Below are positions 6,406 to 14,263 of a stretch of 17,357 nucleotides of DNA, piece by piece. This stretch comes from Candidatus Brevibacterium intestinigallinarum (GTDB taxonomy: Bacteria; Actinomycetota; Actinomycetes; Actinomycetales; Brevibacteriaceae). The DNA lies in the NCBI GenBank assembly GCA_019117325.1, contig DWZY01000317.1, forward strand, positions 1-17,357. Reading direction: 5' to 3'. Under the pieces are notes generated by a model, which saw only the letters and a program-made list of their open reading frames with translations, searched no databases and had not been told where the DNA came from. Position 1 is the stretch's first letter. Each line of letters opens with the position of its first letter. The position numbers were made by a program, and so were the translations under genes.

Positions 6406-7830
6406 GTGTTCACCTCAGCACAGGAACTCATCGAATACGTGCGGAAGGAGGATGTCGCATTCATCGACATCCGCTTCTGCGATCTGCCGGGCGTCGTCCA
6501 GCACTTCAACCTCCCCGCAGAGTCGTACGGCGAGGAGGAGATCAGTGAGGGGCTGCTGTTCGACGGTTCCTCGATCCGCGGGTTCCAGGGGATCCACGAG
6601 TCCGACATGAAGCTGCTGGCGGACGTGGAATCCGCCTACCTCGATCCGTTCCGCGAGGCCAAGACCCTCGTCATCACGCACTCGATCGTCGACCCCTTCA
6701 CCGATGAGCCCTACTCGCGCGATCCGCGCCAGGTGGCGGAGAAGGCCGAGGCCTACCTGCGCAGCACGGGGATCGCGGACACGGTGAACGTGGGTGCGGA
6801 GGCGGAGTTCTACCTCTTCGACGACATCCGCTACCAGACCACTCCGGGTCATAGCTTCTACCAGATCGACTCGGTCGAGGCCGCCTGGAACACCGGTGCG
6901 GAGGAGCCGGGCGGCAACCTGGGCTACAAGACGCCCATCAAGGGCGGCTACTTCCCGGTCTCGCCGCAGGACCACTTCGCAGACATCCGCGACGAGATCT
7001 CGCTGACGCTCAAGGAGATGGGCTTCACGGTCGAGCGCGCCCACCACGAGGTCGGCACTGCGGGTCAGCAGGAGATCAACTACAAGTTCGACACGCTCAA
7101 GCACGCTGCGGACCAGCTGCTGGACTTCAAGTACGTCGTGAAGAACGTGGCGCTGGAGAACGGCAAGACCGCGACGTTCATGCCCAAGCCCATGTACGGC
7201 GACAACGGCTCGGGCATGCACTGCCACCAGTCCCTGTGGAAGGACGGCAAGCCGCTCTTCTACGACGAGAACGGCTACGCGGGCCTCTCTGACCTGGCAC
7301 GCTGGTACATCGGCGGTCTCATCGAGCACGCCGGCGCGGTCCTCGCGTTCACCAACCCGACGATCAACTCGTACCGTCGACTGGTGAAGGGCTACGAGGC
7401 TCCGGTCAACCTCGTGTATTCGGCACGGAACCGCTCCGCGGCCATCCGCATCCCGGTCACGGGTTCGTCGCCCAAGGCGAAGCGCCTCGAGTTCCGCGTG
7501 CCGGACCCGTCGTCCAACCCCTACCTCGCGTTCGCCGCGCAGCTGATGGCGGGCCTGGACGGGATCAAGAACCGCATCGAGCCGCCGGAGCCCGTCGACA
7601 AGGACCTCTACGAGCTGCCGCCGGAGGAACTCGAGGGCATCGCCCTCGTGCCGCAGTCCCTCGAGGAGGCACTCGAGGCGCTGGAGCAGGACCACGAGTT
7701 CCTGACCGCCGGCGACGTCTTCACGGAGGACCTCATCGAGACCTGGATCCGCTACAAGCGCGAGGAGGAGATCGAGGTCGCTCGACTCCGCCCCACGCCC
7801 ACCGAGTTCGAGCTCTACTTCTCGATCTGA
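6406..7830 (+). CDS. glnA1: Type I glutamine synthetase, adenylylation-regulated
   Basis: Makes glutamine from glutamate, ammonia and ATP; forms a cytoplasmic dodecamer. From the GTG at 6406 the protein has 474 residues, close to the usual length for the GSI-beta class. Visible motifs: FDGSSIRGF at 52-60, EAEFYLF with metal ligands E132 and E134, HHEVGTAGQQE at 213-223, the ATP and ammonium site region FMPKPMYGDNGSGMHCHQS at 258-276, NRSAAIRIP at 342-350 and LEFRVPD at 361-367. DLYELPPEE at 400-408 carries Tyr402, the counterpart of the tyrosine adenylylated by GlnE in E. coli. GlnE is encoded nearby, so activity is very likely controlled that way. The gene has its own leader with a dyad upstream and ends at a strong hairpin, and is thus monocistronic. 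Confidence 0.97.
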   Translation: MFTSAQELIEYVRKEDVAFIDIRFCDLPGVVQHFNLPAESYGEEEISEGLLFDGSSIRGFQGIHESDMKLLADVESAYLDPFREAKTLVITHSIVDPFTDEPYSRDPRQVAEKAEAYLRSTGIADTVNVGAEAEFYLFDDIRYQTTPGHSFYQIDSVEAAWNTGAEEPGGNLGYKTPIKGGYFPVSPQDHFADIRDEISLTLKEMGFTVERAHHEVGTAGQQEINYKFDTLKHAADQLLDFKYVVKNVALENGKTATFMPKPMYGDNGSGMHCHQSLWKDGKPLFYDENGYAGLSDLARWYIGGLIEHAGAVLAFTNPTINSYRRLVKGYEAPVNLVYSARNRSAAIRIPVTGSSPKAKRLEFRVPDPSSNPYLAFAAQLMAGLDGIKNRIEPPEPVDKDLYELPPEELEGIALVPQSLEEALEALEQDHEFLTAGDVFTEDLIETWIRYKREEEIEVARLRPTPTEFELYFSI

Positions 7831-7853
7831 TCCGCCCGCGGTTCATGAGATCA

Positions 7854-7888
7854 GCAGGAGGCCCCGCGCACCGCGCGGGGCCTCCTGC
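7854..7888 (+). terminator. Hairpin terminator of glnA1
   Basis: A perfect 16-bp stem, GCAGGAGGCCCCGCGC at 7854-7869 with its complement at 7873-7888, closes on a 3-nt ACC loop, 24 bp after the glnA1 stop. No U tract follows. The mtr promoter begins only 28 bp further on. Confidence 0.82.
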
Positions 7889-7915
7889 CGTCCGCAGACC
7901 GTGCCTCCGCGTCAC

Positions 7916-7921
7916 TAGACT
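7916..7921 (+). promoter_or_regulatory. -10 element for leaderless mtr transcript
   Basis: TAGACT ends 6 nt before the ATG at 7928, with no Shine-Dalgarno sequence between. Transcription should start at or next to the A of ATG. No clear -35 element is seen; the region it would occupy lies just past the glnA1 hairpin. Confidence 0.55.
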
Positions 7922-7927
7922 GGCCGC

Positions 7928-9391
7928 ATGACGCATTTTGACGTGCTGGTCATCGGCACCGGCTCCGGCAACTCGATCCTCGACGACCGCTTCGCCCATC
8001 TGCGGGTGGCGATCGCGGAGCCCCACCTGTTCGGCGGCACCTGCCTCAACGCGGGCTGCATCCCCACGAAGATGTACGTGCACCCGGCTTCGGTCGCCCA
8101 GCAGGCCGCCGACTCCAGCGACCTGGGTCTGTCCACCCGCTACCTGGGTGCGGACTGGCCCGCGATCCGCGACCGGGTCTTCGCCCGCATCGACGAGATC
8201 GAGGCGTCCGGACGGCACTACCGGACCCATGAGCTGGAGAACACCACCGTCATCCCGGAGCACGTCCGCTTCACCGGCCCCCACTCGCTGGTCACCGACA
8301 GCGGTGGGGAGATCACCGCGGACCGGATCGTCATCGCCGCGGGCGCGCATCCAGACGTGCCGAACATCCCGGGCCTGGATCCCGCTGCGGTCGATGCGCC
8401 CGGCTCGCCCTTCCACACCTCGCGCACGATCATGCGCGTGGACGACCTCCCGGAGTCTGTCCTCATCGTGGGCTCCGGCTACATCGCCATGGAGTTCGCG
8501 CACATCTTCACCGGTCTGGGCGCGCGCACGACCACCGCGGTCCGCGGCCCGCGCCTGCTGGGCGCGCAGGACGACGAGGTCTCGGCCCGCTTCACGGAGG
8601 CCTTCGCAGCGGACCACGACGTCCGATTCGGCATCGAGGTCTCCTGCGTCGACATCACCGAGGACGGGAAGGTCCGGGTCGAGTTCGCAGCGACGGGTCG
8701 CGTCGAGGACGCCCCGGTGCCGGAGCCGCTCACGGTCGATCGCGTCCTGCTGGCACTGGGCCGCACGCCCAGCTCCCAGGGGATCGACGCCGCCGCGGCG
8801 GGGATCGATGTCCTCCCCGACGCCCGCGTCTCCGTCGACCGCCACCAGCGCGTGCTCGCGGACGGCGCCCCTCTGCCCGGCGTCTTCGCCCTGGGCGACA
8901 TCTGCTCGCCGCACCAGCTCAAGCACGTTGCCAATCACGAGGCCACGATCGCTCAGAAGAACCTCCTGGCCGACATCGCCGCGGGTGCTCCCGGTGCAGC
9001 ACACGAGAACGACCTGGCGATCGTCCGCCACGACGCAGTGCCCGCCGCGGTCTTCACCTCACCGCAGGTCGCGACGGTCGGAATGACCGAGGAGGAGGCG
9101 CGCGCCACAGGCGCGGACGTGGTCGTGGGCCGCCGCGACTACGGCGGTGTCGCGTACGGCTGGGCGCTCGAGGACACGACCGGCTTCGCGAAGGTCATCG
9201 CGGACCGCTCGTCCCGCCGCATCCTGGGCGCCCACATCATGGGGCCGGAAGCCTCGATGATCATCCAGCCGCTCATCCAGGCGATGGCTTTCGGCCAGCG
9301 GGCGGACGAGGTCGCGACCGGCCAGTACTGGATCCACCCGGCACTGCCCGAGGTCGTCGAGAACGCGCTGCTGGACCTCGACTTCGGCTGA
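7928..9391 (+). CDS. mtr: Mycothione (mycothiol disulfide) reductase
   Basis: An FAD- and NADPH-dependent enzyme that reduces oxidised mycothiol, the main low-molecular-weight thiol of actinomycetes, in the cytoplasm. At 487 residues it is slightly longer than the M. tuberculosis enzyme. The FAD site opens with VIGTGSGNSILDD at 8-20, the form found in Mtr rather than in lipoamide dehydrogenase. The redox pair is C39 and C44 in GGTCLNAGCIPTKM. The nucleotide-binding fold begins at IVGSGYIAMEF (180-190), and arginines at 200 and 206 fit NADPH. The second FAD motif is GVFALGDICSP, followed by LKHVANHEA. The active-site His and Glu at the dimer interface are H470 and E475 in HPALPEVVE. DYGGVAYGWALEDT is also typical of Mtr. 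In M. tuberculosis no such gene separates glnA1 from glnE. Confidence 0.93.
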   Translation: MTHFDVLVIGTGSGNSILDDRFAHLRVAIAEPHLFGGTCLNAGCIPTKMYVHPASVAQQAADSSDLGLSTRYLGADWPAIRDRVFARIDEIEASGRHYRTHELENTTVIPEHVRFTGPHSLVTDSGGEITADRIVIAAGAHPDVPNIPGLDPAAVDAPGSPFHTSRTIMRVDDLPESVLIVGSGYIAMEFAHIFTGLGARTTTAVRGPRLLGAQDDEVSARFTEAFAADHDVRFGIEVSCVDITEDGKVRVEFAATGRVEDAPVPEPLTVDRVLLALGRTPSSQGIDAAAAGIDVLPDARVSVDRHQRVLADGAPLPGVFALGDICSPHQLKHVANHEATIAQKNLLADIAAGAPGAAHENDLAIVRHDAVPAAVFTSPQVATVGMTEEEARATGADVVVGRRDYGGVAYGWALEDTTGFAKVIADRSSRRILGAHIMGPEASMIIQPLIQAMAFGQRADEVATGQYWIHPALPEVVENALLDLDFG

Positions 9392-9431
9392 GGTCAGGTC
9401 CCGCCTCGGCCTCGCGGGCTGGCGGACTCAG
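9389..9431. terminator. Imperfect hairpin spanning the mtr and glnE stop codons
   Basis: CTGAG at the mtr stop (9389-9393 region) can pair with CTCAG at the glnE stop (9427-9431). Inside it, GTCcCGCC at 9398-9405 pairs with GGCGGAC at 9421-9427 with one bulge; the two helices share a base, so one pair is lost at the junction. The genes converge with only 36 bp between them, so a shared terminator is plausible, but the fold is weaker than the others here. Confidence 0.35.
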
Positions 9432-12400
9432 TCGTGCCGTCCCGCCCAGGGGTCGTCCGCGTCCGCCGTGTCGTCGAAGTCGAAGAACAACCGCTCGACG
9501 ACGCGGCGGGCCCGGCGCGTGGCGCTGAGGTAGTCCTCCGCGAGCTCCCGCCCGTGCCCGGCCTCGTACCCCAGCAGACGGGCGCACGCCTCGAGCTCGT
9601 ACGGATCCGCCGGCAGCGACTCGACCGTGCGGCCCCGCAGCAGCATCGCGGCGGAGCGCAGCCCCGACACCAGCAGCCACGCCTCCTCGAGCACCGCTGC
9701 GTCCTCGGCTCCGATGAGCCCGGCCTCGGTCGCCGCGTGCAGCGCGGGCAGTGTCGAGGTGGTGCGCAGACCGGGCACTTCGTGGCCGTGCCGCAGCTGG
9801 ATGAGCTGCACGGTCCACTCGACGTCGCTCAGGCCGCCGCGGCCCAGCTTCAGATGCGTGTTCCTGTCCGCGCCGCGCGGCAGCCGCTCCGCCTCCATGC
9901 GGGCCTTGAGCCTGCGCATCTGCCGGACCGAGGCCTCGGGCACCTCCGCGGGCCGCCGCAGCGGATCGATGAGGGCGAGGAAGTCCTCCCGCAGCGCGGT
10001 GTCGCCCGCGATGGGGCGGGCCCGCAGCAGCGCCTGCGCCTCCCACGGCTCGGACCACTTCGCGTAGTACGCGCGGTAGGAGTCGAGGCTGCGCACCAGC
10101 GGTCCCGAGCGCCCCTCGGGCCGCAGATCGGAGTCGACGACGATGCCGGGGTGCGCACCCGGCTGCGAGGCCGCCTTCGCGAAGGCGAGGGCGAGCCTCT
10201 TCACGTGCTTGGCCAGGTCGGTGCCGGCCGTCGAGGCCGTGTCCTCCCCCGGCGGGGTGAGGGGCCGGTGGACGAACATGACGTCGGCGTCCGAGTAGTA
10301 GCCGATCTCGGCTCCGCCCAGCCGTCCCATCGCGATGACCGCGAACTCGTACGGCGGGACGTCGGGACCGTCCATCTCCTCGCGCAGTGCGGTGAGCAGC
10401 CCGTGGAGGTAGACATCCGCGTTCCGGCTCAGGGCAGTGCCCGTCTCGCGGACGTCCACTCGCTCGAGCACGTCCGCCAGCGCGGTGCGCAGCAGCTCGC
10501 GCCCGTAGAGGGCCCGCAGCGGTCGCTGTGCCTCCGCACCATGGCGGGACACGAGGGTGCTCGCCTCCCGCTCCAGTGCAGTGCGGTCCCGGGGCTCCAG
10601 CGCGGTGGCCTCATTGATCCACTCGACAGCCGCGGGAGTGCGCTGCAGCAGTCCCGTCGCGAAGACGGATCCGGACAGGATGGTTGCCAGGGACCTGACC
10701 GTCGTGCCGGAGTCCCGCAGGAGGCGCAGGTACCAGCCGGAGTCGCGCATGCTCTCGCCCAGCTGCCGGAAGGCCAGCAGGCCCGCATCCGGGTTCACAC
10801 CTGCGGACAGCCAATCGAGCATCGCGGGCAGGACCTGCCGGTGGATGACGGCGGCTCTGCTCACTCCCGCTGACAGCGCCTGAATGTGCGCGAGTGCCGC
10901 CTTCGTATCGCGGTACCCGAATGCTGCCAGGCGCTGCCGCGCCTCGACGGGGCTGAGGCTCGTGACGGCAGTGGCCGCGCTGGCCGCTGCGAGGATCGGC
11001 CGGTAGAAGATCTGCTCGTGGTACGAGCGCACACGGCGGCGCACGCCCGCCAGCTCGCGATCCAGGCGCTCCATCGTCCTCTCGCCGCGCGCGTACACCG
11101 ATCGCGCCAGCCGGCGCCTGCGATCCTCCAGCTCCGGGACGACGGAGGCCCGCAGCAGTCGTGGCAGCTGCAGCCGGTGCTCGACGACGCGCAGGAAGCG
11201 ATAACACGTCTCGAGACCCTCGGCGTCCTCGCGGCCGATGTAGCCGCGCTCGCCCAGCCGTGCCAGGGCCAGCAGCGTCTGGGGCGCCCGGATCGACTCG
11301 TCCGCGCCGCCGTGGACCAGTTGCAGGAGCTGCGCGGAGAACTCGACGTCCCGCAGGCCGCCGGTGCCCAGCTTGATCTGCGCATCCGCGTGCTGCGTGG
11401 GCAGCAGAGCGACGACCCTGCGGCGCATCGCTCGGACACCCTCGACGAACCCCTCGCGCTCGCTCGCGGACCACACATGGTGGCGGAGCGCGTCGGAGAA
11501 GTCGCGGCCCAGCACCACGTCCCCGGCGATGGGACGTGCCTTCAGCAGGGCCTGGAACTCCCACGACTCCGCGACGTCCTGGTAGTACGCGTCGAACTCC
11601 TCGACGGTGCGCAGGAGGCGACCCGACTTCCCCTCCGGCCGCAGGGCGGCGTCCAGCTCCCACAGCGCGGGCTCGCGCCCCGGTGCGCCCACGATCTCCG
11701 TGATCCGGGCGACCATCGACTCGGCGACGCGCACGGCGTCCTCATCCGGTGCCTCAGCGTCCGCGGGCGCGTCCGCGGTGGGCGCGTGCGCGTAGACGAC
11801 GTCGACGTCGGACACGTAGTTGAGCTCCCGTGCGCCGCACTTGCCCATCGCGATGACGGCCATGCGGACGCGAGCCGTGGGATCCAGCTCAGCGCGCGCG
11901 ATCGCGAGCGCGGCCTCGACGGCGGCCCCGGCCAGATCGGACAGGACCCGGCTCACCTCGTCGACCACGGCCTCGGGCGCGGGGACCTCGAGGTCATCGG
12001 CGGCGAGCCGCAGCACGACGTCCCGGTAGGCGCGCCGCAGCGCGTCGATGCCCTCCTCCCCGGTGATCGCGGCGACGGGGGCGGCCACCTGCCGGTCCGG
12101 ATCTGCACCCACCGCCTCGAGGAGCGCATCCCGCAGCGCTTCCGCGGCCGTGTCCGGCACGTCGAGTGCGAGGAGGCCCTCCTCCCGCAGCGCGAGTGCG
12201 GAGTCCGGGTGACGGACCACGTGATCCGTGAGCGCCTCGGAGGCCCCGGCGACGGTCAGCAGGCGCTGCAGCAGGACGTGTCGGCCGTCCGGGTCGCGCA
12301 GGACGTCGAGGAGCTCCTCGGCCTGCGCGGTCACCGCGGACTCGACGATCCGCAGCAGCCCCAGCGCCGCGGCATCCGGGTCGACTGCAGCGTCCACCCG

Positions 12401-12541
12401 GTCCGTGATCGCGGACTGCTGGGCGAGGTCCGTGCCCAGCAGGGAGTCGACCTCGCCCAGGAACCGCGAGACGCGGCTGACCCTCTCGCGCGCGCTCCGG
12501 CGCGCGGGATCACCGCGGCGCCCGCGCCCCGTCGCGATCAC
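9428..12541 (-). CDS. glnE: Bifunctional glutamine synthetase adenylyltransferase / deadenylylase
   Basis: Attaches AMP to, and removes it from, a tyrosine of glutamine synthetase, lowering or restoring activity with nitrogen status. The 1037-residue protein carries both nucleotidyltransferase halves. The N-terminal deadenylylase half has MGKCGARELNYVSDVDVVY at 232-250 and KLGTGGLRDVEF; the C-terminal adenylyltransferase half has MGRLGGAEIGYYSDADVMF beginning at M738 and KLGRGGLSDVEW. Each keeps the SDxD metal-binding pair, so both activities should be intact. The GTG start at 12541 overlaps the glnA2 stop in GTGA, which implies translational coupling; no other start codon is close. The first 20 residues are Arg-rich and not conserved in type. 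Its likely target is GlnA1 (Tyr402). Confidence 0.96.
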   Translation of the reverse strand: MIATGRGRRGDPARRSARERVSRVSRFLGEVDSLLGTDLAQQSAITDRVDAAVDPDAAALGLLRIVESAVTAQAEELLDVLRDPDGRHVLLQRLLTVAGASEALTDHVVRHPDSALALREEGLLALDVPDTAAEALRDALLEAVGADPDRQVAAPVAAITGEEGIDALRRAYRDVVLRLAADDLEVPAPEAVVDEVSRVLSDLAGAAVEAALAIARAELDPTARVRMAVIAMGKCGARELNYVSDVDVVYAHAPTADAPADAEAPDEDAVRVAESMVARITEIVGAPGREPALWELDAALRPEGKSGRLLRTVEEFDAYYQDVAESWEFQALLKARPIAGDVVLGRDFSDALRHHVWSASEREGFVEGVRAMRRRVVALLPTQHADAQIKLGTGGLRDVEFSAQLLQLVHGGADESIRAPQTLLALARLGERGYIGREDAEGLETCYRFLRVVEHRLQLPRLLRASVVPELEDRRRRLARSVYARGERTMERLDRELAGVRRRVRSYHEQIFYRPILAAASAATAVTSLSPVEARQRLAAFGYRDTKAALAHIQALSAGVSRAAVIHRQVLPAMLDWLSAGVNPDAGLLAFRQLGESMRDSGWYLRLLRDSGTTVRSLATILSGSVFATGLLQRTPAAVEWINEATALEPRDRTALEREASTLVSRHGAEAQRPLRALYGRELLRTALADVLERVDVRETGTALSRNADVYLHGLLTALREEMDGPDVPPYEFAVIAMGRLGGAEIGYYSDADVMFVHRPLTPPGEDTASTAGTDLAKHVKRLALAFAKAASQPGAHPGIVVDSDLRPEGRSGPLVRSLDSYRAYYAKWSEPWEAQALLRARPIAGDTALREDFLALIDPLRRPAEVPEASVRQMRRLKARMEAERLPRGADRNTHLKLGRGGLSDVEWTVQLIQLRHGHEVPGLRTTSTLPALHAATEAGLIGAEDAAVLEEAWLLVSGLRSAAMLLRGRTVESLPADPYELEACARLLGYEAGHGRELAEDYLSATRRARRVVERLFFDFDDTADADDPWAGRHD

Positions 12542-13884
12542 AGGGAGCCGAAGAGCAGATCAAGCTCGAACGGCGTGACCTGGTCCCGGTAGCCGGCCCA
12601 TTCCGTGCGCTTGTTCCGCAGGAAGTAGTCGAAGACCTCCTCGCCCAGCGTCGTCGCGACGAGCTCGCTGTCCTCCATGAGGGCGATCGCGTGCTCCAGG
12701 TTGTGCGGCAGCGAGCGGATGCCCAGGGCACGGCGCTCCGCATCCGTGAGCGTCCAGACGTCGTCCTCCGCCTCCTCCGGGAGCTCGAGCTCGTCCTCGA
12801 TACCCTTGAGCCCCGCCGCCAGCATGACGGCGTAGGCCAGATACGGGTTCGCGGCGGAGTCGAGGCCCCGGTACTCGATGCGGGCCGACGACTCCTTGCC
12901 GGACTTGTACTGGGGGACGCGGACCAGTGCCGACCGGTTGCGGTGGCCCCAGCAGATGTAGCTGGGCGCCTCGTGGCCGGTCCACAGGCGCTTGTAGGAG
13001 TTGACGTGCTGGTTCGTGACGGCGGTGATCTCCGGGGCGTAGTGGAGGAGGCCCGCGATGAACCGCCGGCCCACCGACGAGAGCTGGTACTGCGCGCCCG
13101 GCGCGAAGAACGCGTTCGTCTCGCCCTCGAAGAGGGACATGTGGGTGTGCATCCCGTTGCCCGGCTCGCCCGCCAGCGGCTTGGGCATGAAGGACGCGTG
13201 CACGCCCTGCTCGACCGCGATCTCCTTGACGAGCGCGCGGAAGGTCATGACGTTGTCGGCCATCGTGAGCGCATCCGCGTACCGCAGGTCGATCTCGTTC
13301 TGCCCGGGCCCCGCCTCGTGATGCGAGAACTCGACGCTGATGCCCATCGCCTCGAGCGCCTGCACGGAGGTGCGCCGGAAGTCGTTCGCGGTGCCCCCGT
13401 TCACGTGATCGAAGTAGCCGGCGGAATCGACGGGGACCGGACCGTCGGCGCCCAGGACGCCGGAGCGGAAGAGGTAGAACTCGATCTCCGGGTGGACGGA
13501 GAACGTGAAGCCCGCCTCCGCGGCCCGTGCGACGGTCCGCTGGAGGACGTGGCGGGCGTCCGCGGGAGCGGGACCGCCGTCGGGCGAGTGGATGTCGCAG
13601 AACATCCGCGCGGTGGGCTCCGTCTCGCCCCGCCAGGGCAGGAGCGAGAACGTCGACGCGTCCGGTCGCAGGACCATGTCCGCCTCGAACACGCGCGAGA
13701 AGCCCTCGACCGCGGACCCGTCGAAGCCGATCCCCTCCGCGAAGGCGCCCTCGAGCTCCGCGGGCACGATCGCGACGGACTTGAGCCGTCCCAGGACATC
13801 CGGGAACCACAGCCGGATGAAGCGGACATCGCTGTCCTGCACCGCGGTGAGGACACGATTCTGCTGCTTGGTCAGTGAAGCCAT
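12538..13884 (-). CDS. glnA2: Type I glutamine synthetase GlnA2, non-adenylylatable type
   Basis: A second glutamine synthetase of 448 residues, close to the length of M. tuberculosis GlnA2 and shorter than GlnA1. Motifs: FDGSAVEGF at 54-62, EIEFYLF, HHEAGPGQNEIDLRY, FMPKPLAGEPGNGMHTHMS and NRSALVRVP. The adenylylation loop found in GlnA1 is replaced by DDVWTLTDAERR, with Trp377 in place of the tyrosine, so GlnE should not modify it. The ATG at 13884 (MASLTKQQNRV) is preceded by GGGAG about 10 nt upstream, inside the end of the previous gene; the open frame continues upstream without similarity. The gene starts 4 nt after the 64-residue gene and overlaps glnE by 4 nt, forming an operon. Related GlnA2 proteins are not essential for bulk glutamine supply, so a special role is possible. 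Confidence 0.95.
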   Translation of the reverse strand: MASLTKQQNRVLTAVQDSDVRFIRLWFPDVLGRLKSVAIVPAELEGAFAEGIGFDGSAVEGFSRVFEADMVLRPDASTFSLLPWRGETEPTARMFCDIHSPDGGPAPADARHVLQRTVARAAEAGFTFSVHPEIEFYLFRSGVLGADGPVPVDSAGYFDHVNGGTANDFRRTSVQALEAMGISVEFSHHEAGPGQNEIDLRYADALTMADNVMTFRALVKEIAVEQGVHASFMPKPLAGEPGNGMHTHMSLFEGETNAFFAPGAQYQLSSVGRRFIAGLLHYAPEITAVTNQHVNSYKRLWTGHEAPSYICWGHRNRSALVRVPQYKSGKESSARIEYRGLDSAANPYLAYAVMLAAGLKGIEDELELPEEAEDDVWTLTDAERRALGIRSLPHNLEHAIALMEDSELVATTLGEEVFDYFLRNKRTEWAGYRDQVTPFELDLLFGSL

Positions 13885-13888
13885 CAGG

Positions 13889-14083
13889 TCAGCTCTCCCG
13901 CCAGTCCGCATCGTCGCGGTCCCACTGGGCGGAGCGGTTGGCGGCGGTGTCGAGCGCCGCCCGGGCCTCGGCCTCCGTGGCATACGGGCCCATCCGGTTC
14001 TCCCAGCTGCTCTGCCGGCCCTTCTCCACCTGCCCGGTCTTCGTGTTGTACCAGTACTGCTCCGTCTGCGGGGCGTCGGACAT
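13889..14083 (-). CDS. Small actinobacterial protein, SPOR-domain-like
   Basis: A 64-residue protein reading MSDAPQTEQYWYNTKTGQVE at its start and ending in an acidic tail (DRDDADWRES). It matches, by memory, a family of short actinobacterial proteins annotated as SPOR-domain proteins, with the core YWYNTKTGQVE, GRQSSW, MGPYATEAEARAAL and an acidic C-terminus. The middle resembles half of a SPOR fold (PYAT-x-EEA), but it has no signal peptide or membrane segment, so peptidoglycan binding outside the cell is unlikely. GAGGAGG lies 5 nt before the ATG, one of the best ribosome binding sites in the window. Its stop is 4 nt before glnA2, so it is the first gene of the glnA2-glnE operon. Its function is unknown. 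Confidence 0.87.
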   Translation of the reverse strand: MSDAPQTEQYWYNTKTGQVEKGRQSSWENRMGPYATEAEARAALDTAANRSAQWDRDDADWRES

Positions 14084-14112
14084 GGCTGCCTCCTCGTCGC
14101 GGTCGTGCCTCC

Positions 14113-14118
14113 AGCCTA
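14113..14118 (-). promoter_or_regulatory. Candidate -10 element for the small gene-glnA2-glnE operon
   Basis: TAGGCT on the minus strand would start transcription about 22 nt before the ATG at 14083, leaving room for the GAGGAGG site. A clear -35 element is not visible. Confidence 0.35.
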
Positions 14119-14158
14119 CCGCCGTGACCAGCACCGGCACGGGAACCGGCGCCCCGGA

Positions 14159-14188
14159 TTGGTGTCCGCACGACTGCCGGTCTACGCT
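14159..14188 (+). promoter_or_regulatory. Candidate promoter of ald
   Basis: TTGGTG at 14159-14164 and TACGCT at 14183-14188 are 18 bp apart, the only pair in the window with both hexamers at normal spacing. It predicts a leader near 69 nt. The remaining divergent gap between the small gene and ald shows no other clear element. Confidence 0.45.
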
Positions 14189-14263
14189 CGGATCGGGCCA
14201 CGCGGACGTGGCCCCCGCCACATCCTTGAGCCCTGCACCACCCACGACAGAGGACGAGCATCC

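Noticed and set aside
6415..7695. Minus-strand open frame opposite glnA1, and a similar one at 7733-9031 opposite mtr
   Set aside because: Val/Arg/Asp-rich antisense shadows without a start context or recognisable motifs.
7928..9391. Dihydrolipoamide dehydrogenase (E3), suggested by the nearby E2 and lip genes
   Set aside because: The opening GTGSGNSILDD, the YGGVAYGWALEDT segment and the NADPH-type arginines match mycothione reductase rather than lipoamide dehydrogenase.
10886..12592. Long plus-strand open frame opposite glnE, and another at 9434-10873
   Set aside because: Both mirror the codon bias of glnE in very high-GC DNA; the translations are Arg/Gln/Gly-rich with no family resemblance, while glnE is unmistakable on the other strand.
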